The notes: generated by a model from the letters alone, not told the origin. DNA of 64,000 nt from Flavobacterium sediminilitoris (GCF_023008245.1 NZ_CP090145.1:1612001-1676000); one strand, 5' to 3'; shown: positions 53,634-63,878, numbered from the stretch's first letter. Numbers and translations are program-made.

Positions 53634-56456
53634 TTAATGCGCTTCAAGCCAATTTTTTCCTAATCCTAAGTCAACAGTAAGTGGCACTTCTAACTTAAAA
53701 GCACTTTCCATTTCATCTTTAATCATAGATTGGATTTTATCTAATTCGCTGTTGTGAACGTCAAAGACAAGTTCATCATGTACTTGTAAAAGCATTTTTG
53801 ATAGCCATTTTTCATTTTTTAATCGTTTGTAAATGTTAATCATTGCTATTTTAATAATATCAGCAGCGCTACCTTGAATAGGTGCATTTACAGCATTTCT
53901 TTCTGCTGCACCACGAACAACTGCATTTGCAGAATTGATGTCTTTTAAATAACGTCTTCTTCCTGAAATTGTTTGAACATATCCATTTTTTCTTGCAAAA
54001 TCAACTTGTTCTTGCATATATGCTTTTAATTTGGGGTAAGTTTTGTAATAAGCATCAATAAGATCTGCACTTTCACTTCTTGTTAAATCTGTTTGATTGC
54101 TTAATCCAAATGCAGAAACACCATATATAATTCCAAAATTTACTGTTTTAGCATTACTACGTTGCTCTTTAGTAACATCTTCTAAAGCTACATTGAAGAC
54201 TTTTGAAGCAGTAGAACGGTGAATATCTTCTCCATTTTTGAAGGCTTCAATCATTGTGGTTTCTCCACTTAAAGCAGCTATTATTCTTAATTCTATTTGA
54301 GAATAATCGGCAGCTAATAAGGTGTGATTGTCATCTCTTGCAATAAAGGCTTTTCTAATTTGTCTTCCTCTTTCCGTTCTAATAGGGATGTTTTGTAAGT
54401 TCGGATTGTTAGAACTTAAACGTCCAGTTGCGGCAACAGTTTGCATGTAATCTGTATGAACTCGACCTGTTTTTATGTCAACTTGAGTTGGTAAAGCATC
54501 AACATAAGTATTCTGTAATTTAACAAGTTGTCGCCATTCTAAGATGTGTTGAACAATTTCGTTGTCTTTTGCTAAATAACTTAAAATTTCTTCACCAGTT
54601 GCATATTGACCTGTTTTTGTTTTCTTTTGCTTTGGTCCACCAATTTTAAGTTTGTCGAATAAAATATCACCTAATTGTTTTGGAGAAGCTAAATTGAATG
54701 TTTCGCCTGCTATTTCATATATTTTCTGTTCGAAAGTATTAATTTCAATTTGCATGTCTGTAGACATTGATTTAAGGAAATGAACATCTAGGTTAATTCC
54801 TTCACTTTCCATGGCTGCCAAGACTTCTACAAGAGGAATTTCTATTTCGTCAAATAATTTTTTCGTTCCGACTTTTTCTAATATAGGTTGGAAATGTTCT
54901 TTTAATTGATAAGTTATATCAGCATCTTCAACAGCATATTCTTTTACTTCTTCTAAAGTAACGTTTCGCATTGATTTTTGATTTTTTCCTTTTTTACCAA
55001 TTAATGCTTCAATCGATTTTGGACTATATTTTAAATAGGTTTCTGATAATATATCCATGTTATGACGCATATCAGGATTTATTAAATAATGAGCAATCAT
55101 GGTGTCAAAAAAAGGTCCTTTTACTTCAATTTCATAATTTGCTAATATTTTTAAATCATATTTTATATTTTGACCAATTTTTTCAATTTTTTCGTTTTGA
55201 AAGAAAGGAATAAATTTAGTTGCCAATATTTTGGCTTCATCTTGATTTTCTGGGAATGGGACATAAAATCCTTTCCCTTTTTCCCATGAAAAAGCAATTC
55301 CAACTAATTCCGCATTTAACGCATCTAAACCTGTAGTTTCTGTGTCAAAACAAACAGATGATTGTTTTTCTAAATTTTGTAAAAGTAATTTGAGAGCTAA
55401 ATCACCTTGTATAATTTGGTAGAAATGTTCTGTAGTTTCTAGTGTTGCATAGAAGGAATTGTGAGTAATTTCAGTAGTATCTTCATCAGAAAAGCCAAAT
55501 AAATCGAATTGGTTTTCGTTTTTTGGTGATGGTTTTTTTATTGGTTTTTCTGAGTTACCACTCTCTGAATCATTGGCTCCAAAAATTTTATCAAATTGAG
55601 TTTTCATTTGACGAAATTCTAATTCTTGGAATATCTCATCTGTTTTTTCTACATTTGGTTGTGAAAGCTCAAAATCTTTCTCGTTGAACTGGACTGGACA
55701 ATCTAATAGAATTGTAGCTAATTTTTTAGAAAGAATTCCTTTTTCTTTATTCGCTTCAATATTTTCTTTCATTTTTCCTTTAAGCTCATGAGTATTTGCT
55801 AAGAGGTTTTCCATTGAGCCATATTGAGCTAAGAATTTTTTTGCTGTTTTTTCACCAACACCAGGTAATCCAGGAATATTGTCTATTGCGTCACCCATCA
55901 TTCCAAGAAAATCAATTACTTGCAGTGGATTTTCAATTTCAAATTTGGCTTGTACTTCAGGAATTCCCCATATTTCGATACCATTTCCCATTCTAGCAGG
56001 ACGATACATAAATATGTTCTCGGAAACTAATTGAGCAAAATCTTTGTCAGGAGTAACCATAAAAACTTGATAGCCTTCTTTTTCTGCTTGTTTAGCAAGT
56101 GTACCAATTAGATCATCTGCTTCAAAACCTGCTTTTTCTATGATAGGAATATGCATGGCTTTTAATAATTCTTGGATATATGGAACAGCTATTTTGATTG
56201 CTTCAGGGGTTTCATCTCGATTTGCTTTATATTCTTCAAACATTTCTAGCCTATAATCACTACCTCCTTTATCAAATGCAACTGCTAAATGATCTGGTTT
56301 TTCACGTTTAATTACATCCATTAGCGAATTCATGAAACCCATGATTGCAGATGTATCCATTCCTTTAGAGTTAATTCTAGGGTTTTTTATAAATGCATAA
56401 TAACCTCTAAAAATTAAAGCATAAGCGTCCAGTAGAAATAATCGTTTTTGTGACAT
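53634..56456 (-). CDS. polA: DNA polymerase I
   Basis: A 940-residue enzyme with three domains. Residues 1-290 are the 5' nuclease (FLLDAYALIFRGYYAFIKNP). Residues about 340-520 are the 3'-5' exonuclease with an intact DTE motif (CFDTETTGLDALNAELVG). Residues 560-940 are the polymerase, with LLAADYSQIELRIIAALSGE (motif A), RSNAKTVNFGIIYGVSAFGL (motif B) and QVHDELVFDV (motif C). It fills gaps after Okazaki-fragment processing and in repair. Confidence 0.97.
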   Translation of the reverse strand: MSQKRLFLLDAYALIFRGYYAFIKNPRINSKGMDTSAIMGFMNSLMDVIKREKPDHLAVAFDKGGSDYRLEMFEEYKANRDETPEAIKIAVPYIQELLKAMHIPIIEKAGFEADDLIGTLAKQAEKEGYQVFMVTPDKDFAQLVSENIFMYRPARMGNGIEIWGIPEVQAKFEIENPLQVIDFLGMMGDAIDNIPGLPGVGEKTAKKFLAQYGSMENLLANTHELKGKMKENIEANKEKGILSKKLATILLDCPVQFNEKDFELSQPNVEKTDEIFQELEFRQMKTQFDKIFGANDSESGNSEKPIKKPSPKNENQFDLFGFSDEDTTEITHNSFYATLETTEHFYQIIQGDLALKLLLQNLEKQSSVCFDTETTGLDALNAELVGIAFSWEKGKGFYVPFPENQDEAKILATKFIPFFQNEKIEKIGQNIKYDLKILANYEIEVKGPFFDTMIAHYLINPDMRHNMDILSETYLKYSPKSIEALIGKKGKNQKSMRNVTLEEVKEYAVEDADITYQLKEHFQPILEKVGTKKLFDEIEIPLVEVLAAMESEGINLDVHFLKSMSTDMQIEINTFEQKIYEIAGETFNLASPKQLGDILFDKLKIGGPKQKKTKTGQYATGEEILSYLAKDNEIVQHILEWRQLVKLQNTYVDALPTQVDIKTGRVHTDYMQTVAATGRLSSNNPNLQNIPIRTERGRQIRKAFIARDDNHTLLAADYSQIELRIIAALSGETTMIEAFKNGEDIHRSTASKVFNVALEDVTKEQRSNAKTVNFGIIYGVSAFGLSNQTDLTRSESADLIDAYYKTYPKLKAYMQEQVDFARKNGYVQTISGRRRYLKDINSANAVVRGAAERNAVNAPIQGSAADIIKIAMINIYKRLKNEKWLSKMLLQVHDELVFDVHNSELDKIQSMIKDEMESAFKLEVPLTVDLGLGKNWLEAH

Positions 56457-56675
56457 GAAATGTTATTTTGATTTAAAATGTAAAAATACGATTCTTCAAA
56501 GATTTAATTTCCTCATTAATAAAAAAAATAATAAAAAAGGGAGATATGAAATCTGTAATTGTTGTTAAGGTTTGGTTTTACAAGGGTTTATGTCGTTTTG
56601 TTTGTTGTGTGTTTTTGCATTAAACGGATATGAATTATTTCCTTATGAAAATGAATTGTACCTATAATATTTTAA

Positions 56676-57019
56676 GATGGGAATGCTCAAGTAGAAATCA
56701 ATACTGTTTCTCCCTACGCAAGTTCAATATTAGATATGTCATCTACAATACAAGGAATGCTTGTTCCAAGAATAACAACTGCTGAAAAGTCAGTGATTAC
56801 ATCACCTGCTAATGGGTTGTTGGTTTATGATATTGATTTAAAGCAGTGCTTAATCAATCAAAAGGATATGTGTATTCAAGTTCGACAACAGATATTTTAG
56901 CTGTACCTCTTCAAACTATAGTAGAATTGTCTCCCAATGATTATATTGAAGTTTTTGCTCAAAGATTTAGTGGGAGTGGTAATATCCTAACAGTTTCATT
57001 AAATCTTATAGCGGATTAA
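56676..57019 (+). pseudogene. remnant of a C1q/fibre-like surface protein
   Basis: One frame from 56676 reads NAQVEINTVSPYASSILDMS, then GMLVPRITTAEKSVITSPAN and GLLVYDID, the conserved head of flavobacterial secreted proteins that start just after the signal peptide. A one-base deletion near 56836-56841 shifts to another frame, which ends LSPNDYIEVFAQRFSGSGN and LTVSLNLIAD, like a C1q/TNF-fold C-terminus. There is no start codon or signal peptide, and the middle is missing. It is a decayed gene between polA and the phosphoesterase. Confidence 0.75.
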
Positions 57020-57099
57020 AAAAAGAAATTTGAGTTAAAATTTTAACAATTAATGTTTAGAGCTGATTCAATATTTGTTATTTTGTAAAAAATAATATT

Positions 57100-58329
57100 A
57101 TGTTACGTTGGTTAATGCCAGTTCTTATAATTCTAATTATTGAATTTTATTCCTATCAAGCAGTAAAGACAATTATAAAATCAAAATGGATAATAGGAGC
57201 TTATTTGTTGATCTCTTTAATTGTTATTGCATATATATCTTTTTTTATATTCACTCATAATAGAGGTGAAGGTCAAAATAGGCAATCTCTTTTTACAATA
57301 GGGCTGTTGTTAATAACAGTCTTGCCTAAAATAGTAATGACTTTAATTCTTTTTGGAGAAGATGTTTTTCGTTTTTTTGAAGCAATTATTATTTATTTTA
57401 TGGGTGATAATAATGGAGGAAAATTTTTACCTGAAAGACGAACATTTGTAAGTCAAATAGCATTCGGATTAGCGGCAATACCATTTACTTCTTTGCTGTA
57501 CGGAATGACTATAGGGAAATATAATTTTAAAGTTATAAAACAGACTATTTTTTACCCAGATTTGCCAGAAGATTTTGAAGGAACTACAATTACACATATT
57601 TCAGATATTCATAGTGGAAGTTTCGATAATCCAGAAAAAATACAATACGCAATTGATTTAATTAATGAACAAAACTCAGATTTAGTATTGTTTACAGGAG
57701 ATATTGTAAATACGCATGCTAAAGAGATGGATCCTTGGATTGATACGTTTAAAAAAATAGAAAATTCGAGTTTGGGTAAATTCTCTATTTTAGGTAATCA
57801 TGATTATGGAGAATATTTTGAATGGGATTCTAAGGAAGAAAAAGAGGCTAATTTTCAGGCAATAAAAGATTTGCATGAAAAAATTGGATTTAAACTCCTT
57901 TTAAATGAAAATGTGAGATTTAAAAAAGGAGAAAGTGAGTTAACTCTTATAGGGGTTGAAAATTGGGGTAAACATTTTAAAAAAGCTGGAGATTTAAAAA
58001 TAGCATCTGAAGGGGTTCATAAAAATGATTTCAAAATTTTAATGAGTCATGATCCTAGTCATTGGGATGCTGAAGTTCAACATGATGAAAATCATTATCA
58101 TTTAACGCTTTCTGGGCATACGCACGGTTTTCAATTTGGGATTGAAATTCCGGGTTGGATAAAATGGAGTCCAGTTCAGTATGTGTATAAACAATGGGCA
58201 GGTTTGTATGAAAATCTTGGTAGATATGTATATGTAAATCGTGGTTTTGGATTTCATGCTTATCCAGGACGAGTTGGAATTATGCCAGAAATAACGGTTA
58301 TAGAGTTAAAAAAAGGAGAAAAGAAATAA
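57100..58329 (+). CDS. membrane metallophosphoesterase
   Basis: A 409-residue protein. Four N-terminal membrane helices (residues about 4-20, 33-53, 66-88, 118-142) precede a calcineurin-like phosphoesterase domain: THISDIHSG (DxH), FTGDIVN (GD), LGNHDYGEY (GNHD) and LSGHTHGFQFG (GHTH). All metal ligands are present. Related YkuE-type enzymes act on lipid-linked or UDP-linked substrates at the membrane. The substrate is unknown. Confidence 0.92.
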   Translation: MLRWLMPVLIILIIEFYSYQAVKTIIKSKWIIGAYLLISLIVIAYISFFIFTHNRGEGQNRQSLFTIGLLLITVLPKIVMTLILFGEDVFRFFEAIIIYFMGDNNGGKFLPERRTFVSQIAFGLAAIPFTSLLYGMTIGKYNFKVIKQTIFYPDLPEDFEGTTITHISDIHSGSFDNPEKIQYAIDLINEQNSDLVLFTGDIVNTHAKEMDPWIDTFKKIENSSLGKFSILGNHDYGEYFEWDSKEEKEANFQAIKDLHEKIGFKLLLNENVRFKKGESELTLIGVENWGKHFKKAGDLKIASEGVHKNDFKILMSHDPSHWDAEVQHDENHYHLTLSGHTHGFQFGIEIPGWIKWSPVQYVYKQWAGLYENLGRYVYVNRGFGFHAYPGRVGIMPEITVIELKKGEKK

Positions 58330-58422
58330 AATGTATTCTTTGTATTTGTATTGATTTTGCTTACTTGATGTAGGATGTCTAATATATTCTGATGAAAATG
58401 TAGCATAATTCAGTAAAAATGC

Positions 58423-58430
58423 TACATTTG
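58423..58430 (+). promoter_or_regulatory. promoter -7 box
   Basis: TACATTTG matches TAnnTTTG, 49 bp before the thioredoxin-fold gene at 58480. No clear -33 element. Confidence 0.5.
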
Positions 58431-58479
58431 TATATAGTTTTCGATTAGAAATTACTTTTTTATTAAAAATTTCGATTAT

Positions 58480-58776
58480 ATGTCAAAATTTGGAGAGCTT
58501 ATAGATGCACAAGTACCAGTGCTGATAGATTTTTTCACAGAGTGGAATGAATCTTCAGTAGCTATGAACGAAGTTATTCGTGATGTAGCTGCTGCACTTG
58601 GAGATAAAGCTAGAGTTATTAAAATTGATGTTGATAAAAACCGTGAGTTAGCAGAAGCTCTTAGAGTTAAAGGATTACCTACTTTGATGATTTATAAAGA
58701 AGGACAAATGATTTGGAGGCAAAGTGGAGAGATGGATGCGAATACATTAATTTCTTTAGTTACTGAATATGCTTAG
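58480..58776 (+). CDS. thioredoxin-fold protein lacking CXXC
   Basis: A 98-residue, full-length thioredoxin fold: VPVLIDFFTEWNESSVAMNE, VIKIDVDKNRELAEALRVKG and the cis-Pro loop LPTLMIYKEGQ. Where thioredoxins have WCGPC, this has WNESSV, so both catalytic cysteines are gone, and it contains no Cys at all. It cannot do dithiol chemistry and may be a chaperone or binding protein. The gene is intact with its own promoter, so it is not simple decay. Confidence 0.88.
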   Translation: MSKFGELIDAQVPVLIDFFTEWNESSVAMNEVIRDVAAALGDKARVIKIDVDKNRELAEALRVKGLPTLMIYKEGQMIWRQSGEMDANTLISLVTEYA

Positions 58777-58777
58777 T

Positions 58778-59413
58778 TCATATTGTACTAAAATTAAATC
58801 CTTTTTCTTTTAATATTTGTATTGCTTTCGGCAGTGCAAATTTGATATTTTGTTCTGCTTTTAAGCTATCGTGAAATACAATAATACTTCCACAAGAGAT
58901 GTTGTTTATTACATTTTTTAAACATTTTTCATGACTTGTGTTTTTGTCAAAATCATAACTTAGTATATCCCACATTATTATTTTATATCCTTTTTTTCTA
59001 AGAAAAATAGCTTGACTTGGTTTTATTTTTCCATAAGGAGGACGAAATAGTTTATTGTTTTTTAAAGTGTTTTTTTGATGCTCAATTTCATAAAGATTAA
59101 TGTTGTTGAGGTATTTTTCATTTTTTGTTTTCCAACCATTTAAGTGATTAAAAGTGTGATTGCCGACAGAGTGTCCTTCTGAGATTATTCTTTGAAATAT
59201 TTCAGGATGTTTCTTAATATTGTCACCAATACAAAAAAAAGTAGCTTTTATGTTTTCTTCTTTTAAAATGGTTAAAACCCATTCAGTTACATTTGGAATA
59301 GGTCCATCATCAAATGTTAAGAAAATCTCATTGTTTGAATTAGGAATTTTCCAAATATAATTCGGAAATAATTTTCTAATGAATGATGGTGTTTTTACCC
59401 AAAATAATTTCAT
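58778..59413 (-). CDS. NodB-type polysaccharide deacetylase
   Basis: A 211-residue enzyme. The start MKLFWVKTPSFIRKLFP is preferred to an ATG 11 codons upstream that overlaps a terminator. LTFDDGPIPNVTEWVL carries the catalytic and metal Asp; GHSVGNHTFNHLNGW gives the HxxxH pair; RPPYGKI and WDILSYDFDK follow. It removes acetyl groups from a cell-wall or polysaccharide N-acetylglucosamine. It ends 1 bp from the convergent thioredoxin-fold gene, and no terminator lies between. Confidence 0.92.
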   Translation of the reverse strand: MKLFWVKTPSFIRKLFPNYIWKIPNSNNEIFLTFDDGPIPNVTEWVLTILKEENIKATFFCIGDNIKKHPEIFQRIISEGHSVGNHTFNHLNGWKTKNEKYLNNINLYEIEHQKNTLKNNKLFRPPYGKIKPSQAIFLRKKGYKIIMWDILSYDFDKNTSHEKCLKNVINNISCGSIIVFHDSLKAEQNIKFALPKAIQILKEKGFNFSTI

Positions 59414-59433
59414 GCTGTAAAGGTAAATAAATA

Positions 59434-59465
59434 AAAAATGTGACACTCTAGAGCATCACATTTTT
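59434..59465 (-). terminator. terminator of the DUF2723 gene
   Basis: AAAAATGTGA/TCACATTTTT stem with a 12-base loop that itself contains CTCTAGAG; on the minus strand a T-rich run follows. It lies 18 bp after the DUF2723 stop. Confidence 0.8.
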
Positions 59466-59483
59466 AGTTATTTAGATTATAAA

Positions 59484-62400
59484 TTATTCCATATCTCTAT
59501 CAAATTGAGGGAACATTTTATTATAGTTGTTGAATTTGTCCTTTTCTTTATTGTAAAGGTCAGTGTCTTTCGCTCGTTTCATTATTTCTAATAAACTACG
59601 ATATCGTTCAATAGAAGAAATAATTTCTATGTAGATATCATTTTGCTCATCAAAACTTAAGCTTTTAAAATAAGTTAGTTCTTCATGGTATTTTGTAATC
59701 AATTTTTTAAGAATTTCTCTAGCTTTTTCTTTTTTCCCAATTTCATAATATCCTTCAGCAAATGGTTCAACTAAAGTGTAGTATTCAAATTGATCAATTG
59801 GCATTTTTTCCATTGCCAATTCAATTATTTTTTCTGCTTTATCATTTTTATTTTCATTGATTAAAGCTTCCATTAATCGAGCAAGATTGGTTCTGTAAGT
59901 AATTCCATTTTTACGAGTTTCAGGATCATGATAGATGTCTTGGTTACCACTATTTCCCCAATCCCATTTTGTAACAATATCATACATTTTATCGGCATCA
60001 ATAAGTCCCATGTTAAGTGGACTTGGTCCATTCTTACTGTTTTTAGTTTTAACAGGAACTAATTTAAAACACATACCATCTAATTCCAGATAATCTTTCA
60101 TCCATAAATAATCGTCATCGCCAAAACTACCACCTGTAAAATAAATAGGTCTTTCCCAATTGTTTTCATTAATAATGTCTAGCATCATTAATCTGTTTTT
60201 ATAGATTGCATCTCCTTTTATGGTAAATTCGATATAAGGAACAATGGAATCATGATATTTTGGAGAAACAACGTTGTTTTTAATAATGTTCTCTTTGTCA
60301 ATAGGAATAATGATTTTATTTGACGGATAATAGTTTACTTTTTGACCGCTTCTTAAATCAATTTTAGCTCTCTCATCTTCTAAAGAAATAAACTGGATTA
60401 AATCTTGAAGTGTTATAGAATCTTTTGTTTTTTCAATATAAAAACTATAATCTCTATTGCTTCCTTTGTATAAATCTCTTGGCATTGATAATGGAATTGG
60501 TTCAGAATCATAAGCTTTACGTCTCATTTGATCTATATACCAATCAGTCATAAATAAACTAGTGTTTACTATTCTTATGTCGGTTCTGTAACCTTCAATT
60601 TCTTGTGCATACCATAAAGGGAAAGTATCATTATCTCCAATAGTAAATAAGATCGCATTTTTTTCACAAGAATCTAAATACGCTTTTGCGTTTGCCAAAG
60701 CAGTGTATTTATTAGCACGACTATGGTCATCCCAGTTTTGATTAGCCATTAATACTGGAGCGGCTAACAAGGTTAATGTTAGTACAACTGGAATTGTTAT
60801 TTTTGGCTGTAAAAACTTTTTGAGACCATCGTATATTGAATATACTCCAAAAGCAATCCACATTGCGAAAACATAAAAAGATCCAACTAAAGCATAGTCT
60901 CTTTCTCTTGGTTCAAAAGGCCTTTCGTTTAAGTATATTTTTAATGCTAAGCCAGTAAACAAGAATAAAACAAGTAATACATAAAAGCTTTTTATGTCTT
61001 TTTTAGCATGAAAAATCATTCCAATAACAGCTAGTATAAAGGGTAAAAAGAAATAAGTATTTCTCCCTTTGTTATTGAGCATATCAGATGAAAGATTATC
61101 TTGATTGCCTAATCTTATAGCGTCAATAAAATTAATACCGCTTATCCAATTACCATTAGTATTATCGTATTTCCCTTGATTGTCATTTTGACGACCAGTA
61201 AAGTTCCACATTAAATAACGCCAATACATATATCCAAACTGATATTCAAACATGAATTTAACATTGTTAATAAAACTAGGTTTTTCAACAATTAAATATT
61301 CTCTATATCCTTTTAAAAACTTGTCATAATCTTCTAAGTCTAATCGACCACTGTTGAAAGCGGTTCTAAATTGAGAAACAATCTCTATTAATTCTTGCTC
61401 ACTTGCATATTCAGGTTTAATTCTAAAATCTAAAGGTTCGGTAAAACGCATGTAGTTTTCATTATGATCATTGCTCCACATTCTTGGTAAAAAAGCTTTG
61501 TGGTTATCATCAGAATTTTGATTTGCATTTACATAATTGTTAATAATGACATATTTTCCAGTTTTATAATCACGCTCATAATTTGGTTTTCCATCAGTGT
61601 ACGGGTTTTCTTCATCTAATCCTGCGTATGCTTCAGAAAATTGAGGACCAAAAAACAAATGTTGTTCACCATATTGTTCTCTGTTATAATAAGCTAAAAC
61701 TTCGGCTGCATCAGAAGGTTTGTTTTCGTTGATAGGAGGATTAGCATTTGCTCGAATAGGAAGCATTAACCAAGATGAAAATCCAATCAAGATAAAAAGA
61801 ATAGAAAGTATAATAGTATTGTAAAAAACATGTCCTTTTTCTTTTGTGTATTTTAATCCAAAATAAAATAATGCGATTAAAATTAAAAATGCTAAAATTG
61901 TTCCAGAATTAAATGGTAATCCAAGTGTGTTAACTGTGAAAATTTCTGTTTTACCAAAGAAGGCTAAAGTGTATGGCAAAAGAAGTTTAAAAATAAACAG
62001 TAATATAGCTATTATTATAACATTTGCTATTAAGAATGATTTTATAGTTATGTTTTTATATTTTTTAAAGAAATATAAAAGACCTATTGCTGGAAATGTT
62101 AATAATGCCATGAAATGAACTCCAAACGATAGTCCAATTACTAGTGAAATAATTAATAACCATTTGTTTCCTTTTGGATTATCCATGTCTTGTTCCCAAC
62201 GAAGACCTAACCAAAATAATAATGCTATTAAAAAAGAAGCCATTGCATAAACTTCTGCTTCAACGGCATTAAACCAAAAACTATCTGAAAAAGTAAAAGC
62301 TAATGAAGCAATAGCTGAACTTCCTAAAATCATTATGTAGTTGTTGTTTGTGTTTTCTTCTCCAGTAATAAAGACTCTTTTCATTAGAAGAGTTAAAGAC

Positions 62401-62690
62401 CAAAACATAAAAAGTATGGTGAAAGCACTAGAAAAAACAGACATCATGTTAACCATTAATGCAATTTTTGATGTACTGGTCGCAAACATAGCGAAGAAAG
62501 CACCAAGCATTTGAAATAGTGGAGCTCCAGGTGGATGCCCAATTTCAAGGTTAGCTGAGGTAGCAATATATTCTCCACAATCCCAAAAACTCATTGTGGG
62601 TTCTACTGTTAATGAATAAGTTAATAGTGCGATTGTGAAAGTAATCCAGCCTATTAGGGTATTCCATTTGTTAAAATTAAATGCCTTCAT
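59484..62690 (-). CDS. DUF2723 membrane protein, glycosyltransferase-like
   Basis: A 1068-residue protein. About 12 membrane helices occupy residues 10-330 and 540-660, with FWDCGEYIATSANLEIGHPP as the DUF2723 signature. The conserved early Asp and the later loops are those of GT-C-type transferases. The last 300 residues are soluble with TPR-like helices. DUF2723 proteins are linked to protein O-mannosylation in Bacteroidota. The sugar donor cannot be read from the sequence. Confidence 0.88.
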   Translation of the reverse strand: MKAFNFNKWNTLIGWITFTIALLTYSLTVEPTMSFWDCGEYIATSANLEIGHPPGAPLFQMLGAFFAMFATSTSKIALMVNMMSVFSSAFTILFMFWSLTLLMKRVFITGEENTNNNYIMILGSSAIASLAFTFSDSFWFNAVEAEVYAMASFLIALLFWLGLRWEQDMDNPKGNKWLLIISLVIGLSFGVHFMALLTFPAIGLLYFFKKYKNITIKSFLIANVIIIAILLFIFKLLLPYTLAFFGKTEIFTVNTLGLPFNSGTILAFLILIALFYFGLKYTKEKGHVFYNTIILSILFILIGFSSWLMLPIRANANPPINENKPSDAAEVLAYYNREQYGEQHLFFGPQFSEAYAGLDEENPYTDGKPNYERDYKTGKYVIINNYVNANQNSDDNHKAFLPRMWSNDHNENYMRFTEPLDFRIKPEYASEQELIEIVSQFRTAFNSGRLDLEDYDKFLKGYREYLIVEKPSFINNVKFMFEYQFGYMYWRYLMWNFTGRQNDNQGKYDNTNGNWISGINFIDAIRLGNQDNLSSDMLNNKGRNTYFFLPFILAVIGMIFHAKKDIKSFYVLLVLFLFTGLALKIYLNERPFEPRERDYALVGSFYVFAMWIAFGVYSIYDGLKKFLQPKITIPVVLTLTLLAAPVLMANQNWDDHSRANKYTALANAKAYLDSCEKNAILFTIGDNDTFPLWYAQEIEGYRTDIRIVNTSLFMTDWYIDQMRRKAYDSEPIPLSMPRDLYKGSNRDYSFYIEKTKDSITLQDLIQFISLEDERAKIDLRSGQKVNYYPSNKIIIPIDKENIIKNNVVSPKYHDSIVPYIEFTIKGDAIYKNRLMMLDIINENNWERPIYFTGGSFGDDDYLWMKDYLELDGMCFKLVPVKTKNSKNGPSPLNMGLIDADKMYDIVTKWDWGNSGNQDIYHDPETRKNGITYRTNLARLMEALINENKNDKAEKIIELAMEKMPIDQFEYYTLVEPFAEGYYEIGKKEKAREILKKLITKYHEELTYFKSLSFDEQNDIYIEIISSIERYRSLLEIMKRAKDTDLYNKEKDKFNNYNKMFPQFDRDME

Positions 62691-62789
62691 ATTTAATTAG
62701 TTTGTCTTTTTTAATATGTTTTACAAAGAAAGTACTTTTTTGGAATTAGTAGCAGAGAAAAATTTTTTTTAATATTTTTTTTAGAAAAA

Positions 62790-62820
62790 TTTGCACATTA
62801 GAAAATATGTTCTAAATTTG
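62790..62820 (+). promoter_or_regulatory. tRNA-Gln promoter
   Basis: TTTG (62790-62793), a 19-bp spacer and TAAATTTG (62813-62820), an exact match to the Bacteroidota consensus, 19 bp before the tRNA. Confidence 0.85.
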
Positions 62821-62839
62821 CACTCGCATTCAGGAAATA

Positions 62840-62910
62840 TGTCCCATGGTGTAATGGTAACACTCCGGTTTTTGGTACCGTCATTCAAGGTTCGAGTCCT
62901 TGTGGGACAA
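62840..62910 (+). tRNA. tRNA-Gln (TTG)
   Basis: A 71-base cloverleaf: acceptor TGTCCCA/TGGGACA, D stem GTGT/ACAC, anticodon loop TTTTGGT (anticodon TTG), T stem CAAGG/CCTTG with loop TTCGAGT, discriminator A. The first anticodon-stem pair (27-43) is a C-T mismatch. CCA is not encoded. A strong promoter and terminator frame it. Confidence 0.92.
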
Positions 62911-62911
62911 C

Positions 62912-62941
62912 AAAAAAGCCTCTCGTACGAGAGGCTTTTTT
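62912..62941. terminator. bidirectional terminator after tRNA-Gln
   Basis: The palindrome AAAAAAGCCTCTCG/CGAGAGGCTTTTTT with a two-base loop, T-run on both strands. It also ends the convergent usp gene. Confidence 0.92.
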
Positions 62942-62959
62942 TATTTTATTTCTTTGTAG

Positions 62960-63784
62960 TTATATTTTAAAGGTTATAACAGGTCTTTTTGCGTGATTAA
63001 CAAGGTCTTCGCTAATGCTGCCATTAAAGAAATGTGAAAGTCCTTTTCTTCCATGTGTACTCATTCCTATTAAATCAGCATTAATGCTTTTTGCAAAATG
63101 TAAAATACCTTTTTCAACGTTTATGTCGTTGTATATGTGAGTAGAGTAGTTGTTTATTTCAAATTCAGAAGTAAATTTGTCCATAATTTTTTGAGCTACA
63201 CTGGTAGATTTGAAATTATTAGGAGTGTTTATATTTACTAAATGAATGTGTGAATTGAATTTATTTGCGAAATCAACTACTTTTTTGAATGGTTTTTTGA
63301 TTTCATCAGAAAAATCAGATGCGAAAACAAAGTCTTTAGCATTGAAATCGTTTTCTTCTCTTTTGATTACTAAAACAGGAACTTCTGAGTTTCGAACTAC
63401 TTTTTCTGTATTAGATCCAATAAACATTTCTTGAAATCCGCTTGCGCCATGTGAGCCCATTACAATTAAATCAGCATTATGGCTTTTTCCATTGTTCATA
63501 ATACCGTCAAAAGCTAATTCGAATTGGATAACTTTTGAAACGGTAATACCATCAAGGTATGGTGCATTCATAAGATTATCTAATTTGGCAATTGCAACAT
63601 TTTTAAAAAGCATTAATTCAGGAATTTCATGTGAAGATGAAATAGCATCGCTCCCAGTTGTAGGTAATTCGAGCATATGAATTATGACAATTTCACTGTT
63701 GTCTTTTTTGGCAATTTGTGCAGCAACTTTTAATGCGTATTCTGAATGTTTTGAAAAATCTGTTGGTACTAGAATTTTTTTCAT
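62960..63784 (-). CDS. universal stress protein, tandem UspA domains
   Basis: A 274-residue protein with two Usp domains (residues about 1-142 and 148-274). The first has the ATP-binding pattern GSHGASGFQEMFIGSNTEKV; the second has STHGRKGLSHFFNGSISEDL. It begins MKKILVPTDFSKHSEYALK, the family start. Such proteins bind ATP and help survival under starvation or anaerobic stress. It is divergent from the last gene in the window. Confidence 0.94.
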   Translation of the reverse strand: MKKILVPTDFSKHSEYALKVAAQIAKKDNSEIVIIHMLELPTTGSDAISSSHEIPELMLFKNVAIAKLDNLMNAPYLDGITVSKVIQFELAFDGIMNNGKSHNADLIVMGSHGASGFQEMFIGSNTEKVVRNSEVPVLVIKREENDFNAKDFVFASDFSDEIKKPFKKVVDFANKFNSHIHLVNINTPNNFKSTSVAQKIMDKFTSEFEINNYSTHIYNDINVEKGILHFAKSINADLIGMSTHGRKGLSHFFNGSISEDLVNHAKRPVITFKI

Positions 63785-63878
63785 AATTAATTTAAAGTTT
63801 TGAGAGTAAAATTTTGTTTTATAAATTTACTAAATTATATTAAGAAAAATACATTTTTTTTAATTAAAAAATATTATG

